Positions 18,698-25,882 of a stretch of DNA of 64,000 nucleotides are shown here, one piece after another. The notes under the pieces were generated by a model. It was given only the letters and a program-made list of their open reading frames with translations. It was not told the origin of the DNA and did not search any database. Both the position numbers and the translations under genes were made by a program. Origin of the DNA: Actinophytocola gossypii (GTDB taxonomy: Bacteria > Actinomycetota > Actinomycetes > Mycobacteriales > Pseudonocardiaceae); contig NZ_JAFFZE010000025.1 in assembly GCF_025165815.1 (NCBI RefSeq), positions 62,001 through 126,000 of the forward strand, given 5' to 3'. Each line of letters begins with the position of its first letter. Positions within the stretch are counted from its first letter, which is position 1.

Positions 18698-19452
18698 CCA
18701 CTACAGCTGCGGACTCCACCGATGCCGGGCTCGCTGCGCCGGTCTCCTCCCGCCTGCTCGTGACCCGTCGGGATCCTGAGACGACCAGCTACCAGCCCTT
18801 GGGGTTCCTGACCTTCAACGGCCACACCTACACCTTTCGCTACCTGCGCAAAGCTGTCATCGAGGATGGATTTCGAGCGCTGCCGGGTCTGAGCGACGCC
18901 ACCCGCTCCCATACCTCCGACCGCCTGTTCCCGATCTTCGCCGAACGCGTGATCTCCGCGCGGCGGCCCGATCGAGAAATGTCGATGACAGCTCTCGGCC
19001 TGCCGGTTGATGCGGCACCGTTCGAGGTGCTGCAGCGGAGCGGCGGCCGCCGAGTCGGAGACACGATCGAGGTGGTGCCGGCACCCACTATCTCGCCAGA
19101 CGGCACGGTGTCCATCGACTTCCTGGTCCACGGTGTGCGCTACCAGTCGAGTGAGGCACAGGAACGGATCACCCGGCTCCGCACGGGCGAGCACCTCCGC
19201 ATCGTGCACCAGGTGGACAACCCGGCCGATCGCCGTGCGCTGCTCGTCACCGACCAAGACGCACTTCCGTTGGGCTACGTCCCCAAGCCTCTCCTCGAAC
19301 TCGTGCACAACGTTACCGATTCGAACGCCGTGGTTCTGCGGGCCAATCCGCCAAAGGTGGGTTTCCATTTCCGATTGCTCGCACGGGTCACCGGGCGGAT
19401 GGCTAACGATCACCAGCCGTTCACCGGTCCAGACTGGGAGACGATCAGCTGA
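18694..19452 (+). CDS. HipS-like N-subdomain fused to a HIRAN domain
   Basis: 252-residue partner of the kinase. Residues ~33-128 resemble HipA N-terminal subdomain 1 (HipS): GFLTFNGHTYTFRY, then RLFPIFAERVISARRPDREMS-MTALGL, then PFEVLQRSGGRRVGD. Residues ~145-232 match the HIRAN pattern: VHGVRYQSS, GEHLRIVHQVDNPADRRALL, LPLGYVPKPL. HIRAN domains bind DNA 3' ends or damaged DNA, and in HipBST systems the detached HipS neutralises the kinase. The inferred role is an immunity or sensor subunit linking DNA damage or foreign DNA ends to release of kinase activity. GAGGAGG precedes the ATG. Its stop TGA is the first three bases of the right-hand 41-bp repeat. Domain calls are by eye. Confidence 0.65.
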   Translation: MTTTAADSTDAGLAAPVSSRLLVTRRDPETTSYQPLGFLTFNGHTYTFRYLRKAVIEDGFRALPGLSDATRSHTSDRLFPIFAERVISARRPDREMSMTALGLPVDAAPFEVLQRSGGRRVGDTIEVVPAPTISPDGTVSIDFLVHGVRYQSSEAQERITRLRTGEHLRIVHQVDNPADRRALLVTDQDALPLGYVPKPLLELVHNVTDSNAVVLRANPPKVGFHFRLLARVTGRMANDHQPFTGPDWETIS

Positions 19453-19490
19453 CCGACGGCGACGTGGTCGAGTTCCGCTTCAACGTCTGA
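19450..19490 (+). repeat. Direct repeat, right copy (att-like)
   Basis: 41 bases identical to the ychF end at 17730-17770, displaced by 1720 bp. Here it encodes nothing except the TGA that ends the HIRAN gene. It lies 3 bp before the stop of the convergent NmrA-like gene, i.e. where ychF would originally have met its old neighbour. Confidence 0.9.
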
Positions 19491-19493
19491 CGC

Positions 19494-20318
19494 TCATGGC
19501 ACGCCGCGGAACCGGTCGGCGTTCTCCTCGGCCCAGAGCGCGAAGGTCCGGGCGGGACGTCCCGTGACGTCTTCGACCGTGGGCAGGACGACCCCGGCGA
19601 CCCCGGGTGGGCTGGTCGCGAGCTGGATGCCGAACTCCACGTAGTCGTCGTCGTATCCGTAGCCGCGCAGCCTGGCGCGTTCGCCTTCCTCGTCGAGCTG
19701 GACGAAGGTGATGTCCTGGCCGGTGGCCTCGGCGAGGATCCGGGTTCGCTCCTCGGGGGTCAGCGCTTCCGGGCCGCTCAGCGGGTAGTTCCGGCCGCCG
19801 TGTCCGTCCTCGGTCAGCGCGCGGACGGCGACGGCGGCGATGTCGGCCTCGTGCACGACGGCGCTGGGGTAGTCGGCGAGCATCGAGACGGTGCGGTTGG
19901 CGCGGATCTCGTCCGCCCACTCGAGGGCGTTGCCCATGAACTCCTTGGGTTGCACGATCGTCCAGTCGAGGTCGCCCGCGGCGAGGGCGCTCTCGACGCT
20001 GGTCGGGGACCAGCCGCCGAGCACGGTCGCGCGCCGGGCACCGCTGCGTTCGGCGAGGGCGACGAGGTCCGAGCCGTTGGTCAGGTCGTCCTGACCGTCG
20101 CCGGCGAAGGTGATCAGGTGGACGGCCTCGACGCCGTGGAAGGCGTCCTCGAGCGTGCCGGCGTCGCTCAGGTCGCCGGCGACCGCTTCGACTCCGGGCG
20201 GCAACGCGGCCTTCGCCGGATCGCGGGTGAGGGCGCGAACCTCGTGACCCGCGTCCTGGAGCTGGGCGACGATGTGCCGGCCGACGTTGCCGGTGGCTCC
20301 GGTGACGAGAATGCGCAT
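19494..20318 (-). CDS. NAD(P)-binding NmrA/HSCARG-type oxidoreductase
   Basis: 274-residue atypical short-chain dehydrogenase. Rossmann motif ILVTGATGNVGRHIVAQL (GxxGxxG) is at residues 3-20, with RALTRDPAK for NADP selection, and VEAVHLITF and WTIVQPKEFMGNAL typical of the NmrA/SDR-a5 group (quinone-reductase-like or redox-sensing). ATG 20318 gives the family start. It is divergent from a WYL regulator across a 94-bp region with a large palindrome, so it is the likely regulated target. Its 3' end abuts the right repeat of the ychF-linked cassette. Substrate unknown. Confidence 0.85.
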   Translation of the reverse strand: MRILVTGATGNVGRHIVAQLQDAGHEVRALTRDPAKAALPPGVEAVAGDLSDAGTLEDAFHGVEAVHLITFAGDGQDDLTNGSDLVALAERSGARRATVLGGWSPTSVESALAAGDLDWTIVQPKEFMGNALEWADEIRANRTVSMLADYPSAVVHEADIAAVAVRALTEDGHGGRNYPLSGPEALTPEERTRILAEATGQDITFVQLDEEGERARLRGYGYDDDYVEFGIQLATSPPGVAGVVLPTVEDVTGRPARTFALWAEENADRFRGVP

Positions 20319-20369
20319 GATCAGCGGTCCTTTGTTCCTGTTTCGGTGGTACGTCCCATCGTCACCGGG

Positions 20370-20394
20370 CTTGTGGACAGGATGTGGCCACAAG
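20370..20394. promoter_or_regulatory. 25-bp palindrome, likely WYL-regulator operator
   Basis: CTTGTGG-A-CA ... TG-G-CCACAAG: nine of ten arm positions pair around a 5-nt centre. It sits between the divergent oxidoreductase and WYL genes, directly upstream of the WYL gene -10, where a bound protein would block that promoter. Confidence 0.65.
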
Positions 20395-20400
20395 TCGAGC

Positions 20401-20406
20401 TAGGCT
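20401..20406 (+). promoter_or_regulatory. -10 box (TAGGCT) of the WYL gene
   Basis: TAGGCT lies 6 nt before GTG 20413, matching the leaderless arrangement. The operator-like palindrome ends 6 nt upstream. Confidence 0.5.
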
Positions 20407-20412
20407 CCCGGG

Positions 20413-21385
20413 GTGTCCACGAGCACCCGAGCGCTCGAACTCCTCGGCCTGCTGCAGCGCCGGCGCCACTGGCCCGGCGACGAACTCGCCCGCCGGCTCG
20501 GTGTCAGCCGGCGCACGCTCCGGCGCGACGTCGACAACCTCCAGGAACTCGGGTACCCGATCACCACGACGAGGGGAACCGGCGGGGGCTACCAGCTCAG
20601 CCCTGGCGCGTCGCTTCCGCCGCTGGTGCTCGACGAGGACGAGGCCGCCGCGGTGGGTCATGGGGCTCAAGGAGATCGCCTCCGGCCTCCACCCGACGTC
20701 GGCGGACGCCGCGGTCAGCGCGATGGCGAAGATCGTGCAGGTGCTTCCCGTGCGCATCCGCCGCCGCATCGACAGCCTGCGAGGTGTGACCACGCCTCGG
20801 GCGGAGCGACAGCGGACGGGCATCACCGATGTCGCGACGTTGACGACCGTCGCACTGGCCTGCCGCGACAACGAGACGCTGCGGTTGACCTACCGGACGC
20901 GGGACGGTCGGGCCGCCGAGCGGACCGTCCACCCGCACCGGACGGTCGGCGTGGACCACCGCCTGTACCTGATCGCCTGGGATCAGGACAGAGCGGACTG
21001 GCGCGTCTTTCGCATCGACCGGATCGACAACCCGATCCGGAGCGGCCGGAGGTTCGCGCCGCGGGAGCTTCCGCACCCCGATCCGGTCGAGTACGTGCGT
21101 GCTCGGATCAGGTCGATGCCAGCGAGATATCCGGTCCGCGCGACGGTTCAGGCACCGGCCGAACGGGTCGAGCGGGAGGTCGGGCGGTACGGGACCGTGG
21201 AGCGCATCGACGACACGTCCTGCGCGGTGTACATCCCGGCGGCCGCTCTCGACTGGGCCACGTTCTGCCTGGGAGCCGTCGAAGCCCCCTTCGTCGTCCA
21301 CGGCCCGCCCGAAGCCGTCGACTACGTGCGCGGCTGGGGAGAACGACTCCTCGCCGCCACGGAGAGCGGAACCTCCTGTCCCTGA
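20413..21385 (+). pseudogene. WYL-domain transcriptional regulator (YafY type), frameshifted
   Basis: Frame one encodes the DeoR-type winged HTH (LELLGLLQRRRHWPGDELARRLGVSRRTLRRDVDNLQELGYPI, residues 8-50, then GGYQLSPG and LVLDEDEAAAV). At about 20652-20656 the protein continues one frame over with MGLKEIASGLHPTSADAAV and the WYL domain (RLTYRTRDGRAAERTVHPHRTVGVDHRLYLIAWDQDRADWRVFRIDRI) to the stop at 21385. One extra G in GTGGGTC explains it; removing it gives a normal ~323-residue protein. It may be a true recent mutation or a sequencing error; G runs make either possible. As written, only an HTH-containing N-terminal fragment would be made. Confidence 0.85.
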
Positions 21386-21435
21386 TCGGGCAACAGTTCT
21401 TCGCACCGCGAGCGGTCGGTTGCATGATGGCGGCC

Positions 21436-21867
21436 ATGGAACACGCTCAGCCGAACCCGAGGGCCAGGATCCACGCGCTGGGTCTACCGGAGACCGTCGC
21501 CCGGGTGGCCGTCGACGGCGGCGACGCGGTTCATCCGGCCCTCTCGTACCGGGCGGAGCCGATCGGGGATCCGGCGTGGTCGGTCATCACGGAATCCGGG
21601 CGGACCGACCTCACTCCGCTCTGGGCATGTGGAACGACGACCGCGTTCGCCTGCGACGACGGCACGTTCCTCGAATGGGATGCCGAGGAGGACGAACCGT
21701 GGCGGACCTTTCCGGACTTCGAGGGGCTCGTGCGGTCCCTGCTCACCGACCTGTACGAGGACGAGGAGCCTGAGGCGGCCCGACAGGAGATCGCTCGAGC
21801 CCTGTTGCCCGGCCGCCCGACGGATCGGGTGCTCCGGCCTGAGGACCGCGACGCCTCGGAAGCATGA
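21436..21867 (+). CDS. Hypothetical protein, possibly SUKH/SMI1-like
   Basis: 143-residue soluble, acidic protein. Not firmly recognised. Conserved-looking elements are ARIHALGLPETVARVAVDGGDAVHP, WSVITESGRTDLTPLWACGTTTAFACDDGTFLEWD and a C-terminal FEGLVRSLLTDLYE helix, which recall SUKH-type immunity/recognition folds (residues ~55-115). ATG 21436 is chosen because CATGAT, a plausible -10, sits 7 nt upstream; ATG 21424 and 21427 are in frame. Codon use is typical of the genome. It stands alone between the WYL pseudogene and a convergent small gene. Confidence 0.65.
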   Translation: MEHAQPNPRARIHALGLPETVARVAVDGGDAVHPALSYRAEPIGDPAWSVITESGRTDLTPLWACGTTTAFACDDGTFLEWDAEEDEPWRTFPDFEGLVRSLLTDLYEDEEPEAARQEIARALLPGRPTDRVLRPEDRDASEA

Positions 21868-21953
21868 GGCTGGTCGGGCCAGGGCCGTGCTTCCGCGGGG
21901 TGTCGTCCTGGTTCGGCAGGCGCACGCCCTTCCTCAACACGCTCCGGGTGCGT

Positions 21954-22127
21954 TCAGCGCCACCCCTCGGCGGGTGTGTCGCAGGCGGGCACCACGTGGA
22001 GGTCGCCCCGGCGCGGCGTGCGCTCGGTGGCGGTACCGGTGATCACGCGCAGCTCGTAGCGGCGCTGGAAGTGCGCCACGCTACCCCACACGCGCGTACG
22101 CCACTCGACCGCTCGCTCCGCGCCCAT
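21954..22127 (-). CDS. Small hypothetical protein (57 aa)
   Basis: Short ORF with clear coding bias (G/C at nearly every third position) and GGAG 6 nt before ATG 22127. The peptide has WRTRVWGSVAHFQRRYELRV and ends with DLHVVPACDTPAEGW; no domain recognised. The stretch from 22128 to 22247 beyond its start is distinctly AT-richer than the rest of the window and probably holds its promoter. Confidence 0.5.
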   Translation of the reverse strand: MGAERAVEWRTRVWGSVAHFQRRYELRVITGTATERTPRRGDLHVVPACDTPAEGWR

Positions 22128-22247
22128 TCGGCTCTCCCGGGTCGGCGTGCCGCCTTCTGGACACGCCAGCTCACCTTTTCTACCGGAAAGCACGACGACA
22201 AGAGAATCCACCGAACGGACGTACGCCGAATTCGCAAATTGCGGTTT

Positions 22248-22478
22248 TCATCTCGCCGCTCGGGCCGTCTCCGGCGGCGTGCGGTCCATCCCCGCGGCCA
22301 CCAGCGCCGCCGCCCGGATCGCCTCGTGCAACTGCCAGATCGACTGCGGGGGCAGGTAGAAGCCCTCGCCGGGCGGCGGGAGCACGGCCACTCGCCCATC
22401 CGACACCGTGACCACCAGGCTGCGCTGGCGATCCAACCCGTCCACGACCGGAACGTCCCAAATCATCTGCGGCTCCAC
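22248..22478 (-). CDS. Small hypothetical protein (76 aa)
   Basis: GTG 22478 is preceded by GGAGG at 8-nt spacing. Visible sequence: QMIWDVPVVDGLDRQRSLVVTV, GRVAVLPPPGEGFYLPPQSIWQLHEAIRAAALVA. The look is of a small cytosolic beta-strand-plus-helix protein; no family recognised. It lies downstream of the NIPSNAP gene on the same strand, 56 bp away, so probable co-transcription. Confidence 0.6.
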   Translation of the reverse strand: MEPQMIWDVPVVDGLDRQRSLVVTVSDGRVAVLPPPGEGFYLPPQSIWQLHEAIRAAALVAAGMDRTPPETARAAR

Positions 22479-22534
22479 CGGGCCCACCTCCGATGCACTT
22501 GGCACGGGGGTCGCGTCGAAGGGCCTTCGCGTTA

Positions 22535-23260
22535 CTACCGCACCAGCGAACGACCGGTGGGGTTCAGGTGCAGCTGCTCCGGCGGACGGGCCAGGTGCTT
22601 GGTGAGCAGCGGCAACAGGTCGTGCGTCCACCTCGTGGAGCGGCCGAGCAGGCGGACGTGCTCCAGGTGCGCGTCCTGGTCGGCGAACGCGGCCACCCAG
22701 GCGAACACGTTCTCCCCGGTCCGCACCGGCAGCGCCGGGAAGTTGTTCTCCGCCGGCTCGGTACGCAGGCACGCCAGCGGCTCGGCGCCCGTCTCGGCCA
22801 GCAGCGGGCGGACGTCGTCGAGGAAGAACTCGGCGAAACCGTCGGCCGACCCGTTGCCCGGTGGCAGGTGGTACAGGGTCACCGTCACCAGCGAGCCGGG
22901 TGGCTCGGCGCCGGCCGGTGGGCGGGTGCCGGCGGCGAGGTCGAAGCCGGAGTCCGGGGCGGCCGGTCGGAGCAGGAGCACGTCGTCGGAGTCGGCCATC
23001 GTGGCGTTGGCCGCGTCGCGGTGCGCGGCCCAGACCGGGCCGCCGTAGAAGGCGGCCAGCGCTTCCGCCCGCGCCGGCAGGTCGGCGAAACCGCGCAGCC
23101 ACACGAACCGTTCCTCGTCGTCGAGGTCGCGGAACTGGCCGTACAGGCTGATCCCCAGTTCCTCCTGGCTCTCCACGAACTCCCGGTCGAACAACTCGAT
23201 CAGCTCCTCGCGCCGACCGGGGTGCAGGGTGTACTGCCGGAGCTCGAGAACCTCGGTCAT
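22535..23260 (-). CDS. NIPSNAP-family protein
   Basis: 241-residue protein with a ferredoxin-like alpha-beta barrel of the NIPSNAP type at the N-terminus (VLELRQYTLHPGRREELIELFDREFVESQEELGI, GQFRDLDDEERFVWLRGFADLPARAEALAAFYGGPVW, residues 3-75) and a second, more divergent copy in the C-terminal half (VTVTLYHLPPGNGSADGFAEFFLDDVRPLL, ending VFAWVAAFADQDAHLEHVR). Such proteins resemble Dabb monooxygenase folds but their bacterial function is not established. ATG 23260 matches the family start. Confidence 0.85.
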   Translation of the reverse strand: MTEVLELRQYTLHPGRREELIELFDREFVESQEELGISLYGQFRDLDDEERFVWLRGFADLPARAEALAAFYGGPVWAAHRDAANATMADSDDVLLLRPAAPDSGFDLAAGTRPPAGAEPPGSLVTVTLYHLPPGNGSADGFAEFFLDDVRPLLAETGAEPLACLRTEPAENNFPALPVRTGENVFAWVAAFADQDAHLEHVRLLGRSTRWTHDLLPLLTKHLARPPEQLHLNPTGRSLVR

Positions 23261-23327
23261 CGCGGCGCCGCTCCTTCTGCGGGGGGAGACTCGGGCGAGC
23301 GACACCCTATTGGGGCACGCCCACAAC

Positions 23328-25316
23328 TCAGCCCCGGGGGATCGCCACGCAGGGCGCTCGGCCGCACGTGTCGATCACCTCCCCGGTGGCGAGGAAGTGT
23401 GCCGCCTGCGCCCGGGCCGCGGGGGTGTTCCCGGGGTCGCCGTGCGGGTCATGACCGGCGGTCGGCGGCACGTTGCCCAGTGGCGGCGCCGGCGTTCCGG
23501 AGTCCCACACCACCAGCGCCGAGCCCCGGTACGGGAACCTCGGCACCGCCCGCAGACCCCACTGCGGCTCGACGGCCGGGTCGCGGCCGGGCGCGAGCGT
23601 CGGGCGGACCACCCGGACCCCGAGCGTGCGCGCCTCGGTCTCGGTGGCCACGTTCGCCACCTGGTGGTCGCCGAACGCCAGGTGCAGCAGCACCCGCTTG
23701 GCCGGGGTGCGCGGCAGCGGGTCGCGGGTGACGTGCCGGACGTAGCCGTTGCCCTCGCCCCGGTCCCACAGCATCTGCATCAGCGCGAACGCCACCTGCT
23801 GGTCGAGCCGGTCCGGGTAGGCCTGGTCCAGGATCGGCTGCAGGGCCGCGAACGGCGACGCGCGGTTGAGCATCGTGGAGAAGTTCGTCGCCGGCACGAC
23901 CAGCACCGAGCGGGTGAAGTCCTGCGCGAGCGCGGTCAGCGCGGTGCCCTGGATGCCGCCGAGGCTCGCGCCGGCGTAGCCGAGCCCGGCCCGGACGTCG
24001 ATCAGCGGGCGCCCGTCGACCCGGAACTCCGGCAGCGCGGCCAGCCCGCCCGGGTGGATCATCGCCCGGCCGAGGAACAGCATGTTCAGATACGCCTGCT
24101 GCATCCGGTCCGGGGTCGCGGGGAACGCCGACAGGTCACCGAGCGTGGTGACCAGGAACGGCACGTCCTCGCGCGACATGCCGAGCCAGCTCGCCCCGCA
24201 CGGCATCGAGTTGCTCTCGTTGGCCGTGGCACCGAGCCCGTTCACCGCGGTGTGGTCGCCGAACAGCCCGTGCCCCCACAGCAGCGGTTTCGCCGCGCCC
24301 TCGGCGAACGCGCTGCGCGGGACGTTGCACTGGAAGGTCGCCCGGTACACCCCGTCGGCCTCGGGTCTGCCGTCCGGCCCGTACGCCAGCCGCGAGCCGG
24401 GACCGCCGGCCGGCGTGTCCAGGTACTTCGGCACCTCGATCGTGCCGACGACCTTGCGCGCGAACGACGGGTCCTGCTCCGGGGTCGGGTTCTCGACACC
24501 GGTCACGGTGACCTTCGGTGCCGCCCGCCCCAGGTCGGCGAACGCCTCGTCGCGCAGGTGCAGCGCGCGTTCGGTCAGGCTCCTGGTGCTGGCCACGGTG
24601 AAGTCCCAGGCCAGGTACAGGTCGTGCGGGCGGACGCCGGAGCGCCACAGCTGGATCATGGCCGGGCGCAGCTGGAACCACCTGGCCCGCAGCGCCGGAT
24701 CGCGTGGCGGCAGCCAGCGCAGCATCCGCTCGAACGCCGGTCCGGCCGGGATCTCCCGGCCCTCGGCGTCGCGGAGGTCGCGCAGGGCGACGATGTAGCG
24801 GTGGCCCTCGACCAGGTTCCGCGCCGGGCGGATGATCATGGCCTGGCGGTCCGGGTCGGTGGCGCGCGAGTCCAGCTCCACCCAGTACGGGTGCCGGCGG
24901 CCGGTGGTCGCGTCCAGCAGCACGACCGGGGCGTCGCGGCGCAGCGACGCGCCGATGTCCGTGATCGGCGCCACTCCGGTCTCGGCCAGGTCGACCCCCG
25001 GCACGGCCGCGAGCAGCATGGATCCGGGTGAGAACCCGTCGTTGCGGTTCCACTCCGCCGGGTCGATCGGCACCCCGCCGACGTTGCGCGGCATCATCTC
25101 GGGGGCCAGACTCACCCGGCGACCGGTCGGCGTGGACCGGTCGGGGACCGTGAAGAAGTCGTTCGGGAACGGCAGCAGGCAGGCCGCCGGGTCGATCGGG
25201 TCACATCGGGGCGTGGATCGTGGCGGTGCCGCGGCAGCGCTCGGCACGATGACGACGAGCGAGGCGACGAGCGCCATGACCAGCGCCGTGAGGACTGGCA
25301 ACACCGACCGCTTCAT
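23328..25316 (-). CDS. Secreted alpha/beta-hydrolase-like protein
   Basis: 662-residue exported protein: signal peptide KRSVLPVLTALVMALVASLVVIV...SAAAA at residues 2-29, then a large domain opening CDPIDPAACLLPFPNDFFTV, typical of a family annotated as putative secreted hydrolases. The motif GYAGASLGGIQG (residues ~465-476) looks like a nucleophile elbow G-x-S-x-G, with LLWGHGLFGDHTAVNG as a possible oxyanion loop and LHLAFGDHQVANVA as the likely histidine region. Substrate unknown; lipid or ester hydrolysis is plausible. It is not part of an obvious operon. Confidence 0.7.
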   Translation of the reverse strand: MKRSVLPVLTALVMALVASLVVIVPSAAAAPPRSTPRCDPIDPAACLLPFPNDFFTVPDRSTPTGRRVSLAPEMMPRNVGGVPIDPAEWNRNDGFSPGSMLLAAVPGVDLAETGVAPITDIGASLRRDAPVVLLDATTGRRHPYWVELDSRATDPDRQAMIIRPARNLVEGHRYIVALRDLRDAEGREIPAGPAFERMLRWLPPRDPALRARWFQLRPAMIQLWRSGVRPHDLYLAWDFTVASTRSLTERALHLRDEAFADLGRAAPKVTVTGVENPTPEQDPSFARKVVGTIEVPKYLDTPAGGPGSRLAYGPDGRPEADGVYRATFQCNVPRSAFAEGAAKPLLWGHGLFGDHTAVNGLGATANESNSMPCGASWLGMSREDVPFLVTTLGDLSAFPATPDRMQQAYLNMLFLGRAMIHPGGLAALPEFRVDGRPLIDVRAGLGYAGASLGGIQGTALTALAQDFTRSVLVVPATNFSTMLNRASPFAALQPILDQAYPDRLDQQVAFALMQMLWDRGEGNGYVRHVTRDPLPRTPAKRVLLHLAFGDHQVANVATETEARTLGVRVVRPTLAPGRDPAVEPQWGLRAVPRFPYRGSALVVWDSGTPAPPLGNVPPTAGHDPHGDPGNTPAARAQAAHFLATGEVIDTCGRAPCVAIPRG

Positions 25317-25426
25317 GACCGCTCCCAGCTGGACGACCGGACCAACGCAGAACGTGGCACGCGGTGACCCAAGCCGCTAGCGCCGAACGGGCGAAGAAGC
25401 GGGCGGAGAAGTCGAAGGAGCCCTGT

Positions 25427-25855
25427 GTGACCGAACAGCTCGACCGGCTGCTCGACGAGGTGGCCGAGCACGGCTGGGACCTGAACAAGCCGGCCGCGCC
25501 GAACGCGCTGGCCCGCGCAGGCACGTGGTTCCGTACGCGTACCGGGGTGGCCCTGCCCGCCGGGCACCGCGACCTGCTCGCCCGCACCGACGGCCTGGAC
25601 TTCAACGGCGCGGTGCTCTACGCCACCCAGGACGGCCGCACGACCGGCGGCCTGTTCGTCGCCGGGCTCGCCGAGTCCAACGAGCGGCTGGCCGACAGCG
25701 GCGGCACCTGGATCGGTGAGGCCAACGGCGACCTGTTCGGCCTGGCCGCGGGCGCGTGGGTGGTCGCGGACAAGGTCTCCCGCCAGGTGTTCTCCCAGTA
25801 CGAGGACTGCACCGCCCTGCTCGCCCACGTCCTGCGCAAGTACCTCGACGCGTGA
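25427..25855 (+). CDS. SUKH/YrhA-like protein
   Basis: 142-residue soluble protein with the general pattern of SUKH superfamily (SMI1/KNR4) members: an N-terminal helix (QLDRLLDEVAEHGWDL), ARAGTWFRTRTGVALPAGHRDLLARTDGLDFNGAVLYA (residues ~25-62), then WIGEANGDLFGLAAGAWVVAD and a final helix TALLAHVLRKYL. Such proteins are often immunity proteins against contact-dependent toxins but also have housekeeping roles. GTG 25427 is chosen because AAGGAG sits 6 nt upstream; GTG 25364 would add a Lys-rich tail. The next gene follows after 27 bp. Confidence 0.7.
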   Translation: MTEQLDRLLDEVAEHGWDLNKPAAPNALARAGTWFRTRTGVALPAGHRDLLARTDGLDFNGAVLYATQDGRTTGGLFVAGLAESNERLADSGGTWIGEANGDLFGLAAGAWVVADKVSRQVFSQYEDCTALLAHVLRKYLDA

Positions 25856-25882
25856 TCACTCGTCTGTGAAGGAGCTGGTTCC

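Larger units (their letters stand above)
17771..19490. mobile_element. 1.7-kb putative integrated cassette at the ychF 3' end
   Basis: The segment between the two 41-bp repeats holds only the HipA-type kinase gene and the HipS/HIRAN gene. It has no integrase, transposase or excisionase, its own leaderless promoter, and base composition visibly less G+C-rich than the flanks. Loss by recombination between the repeats would restore an intact ychF followed directly by the NmrA-like gene. It could be mobilised in trans by an integrase recognising the ychF end, or be a remnant of a larger island. Mobility is inferred from the repeats, not shown. Confidence 0.65.

Noticed and set aside
17771-19490. 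Hidden integrase, transposase or tRNA in the ychF cassette
   Set aside because: All frames were inspected; only the two described genes are coherent and no tRNA-like fold was seen at either repeat.
20640-20670. Programmed frameshifting in the WYL gene
   Set aside because: No slippery heptamer, stop context or downstream structure; one inserted G in a G run is simpler.
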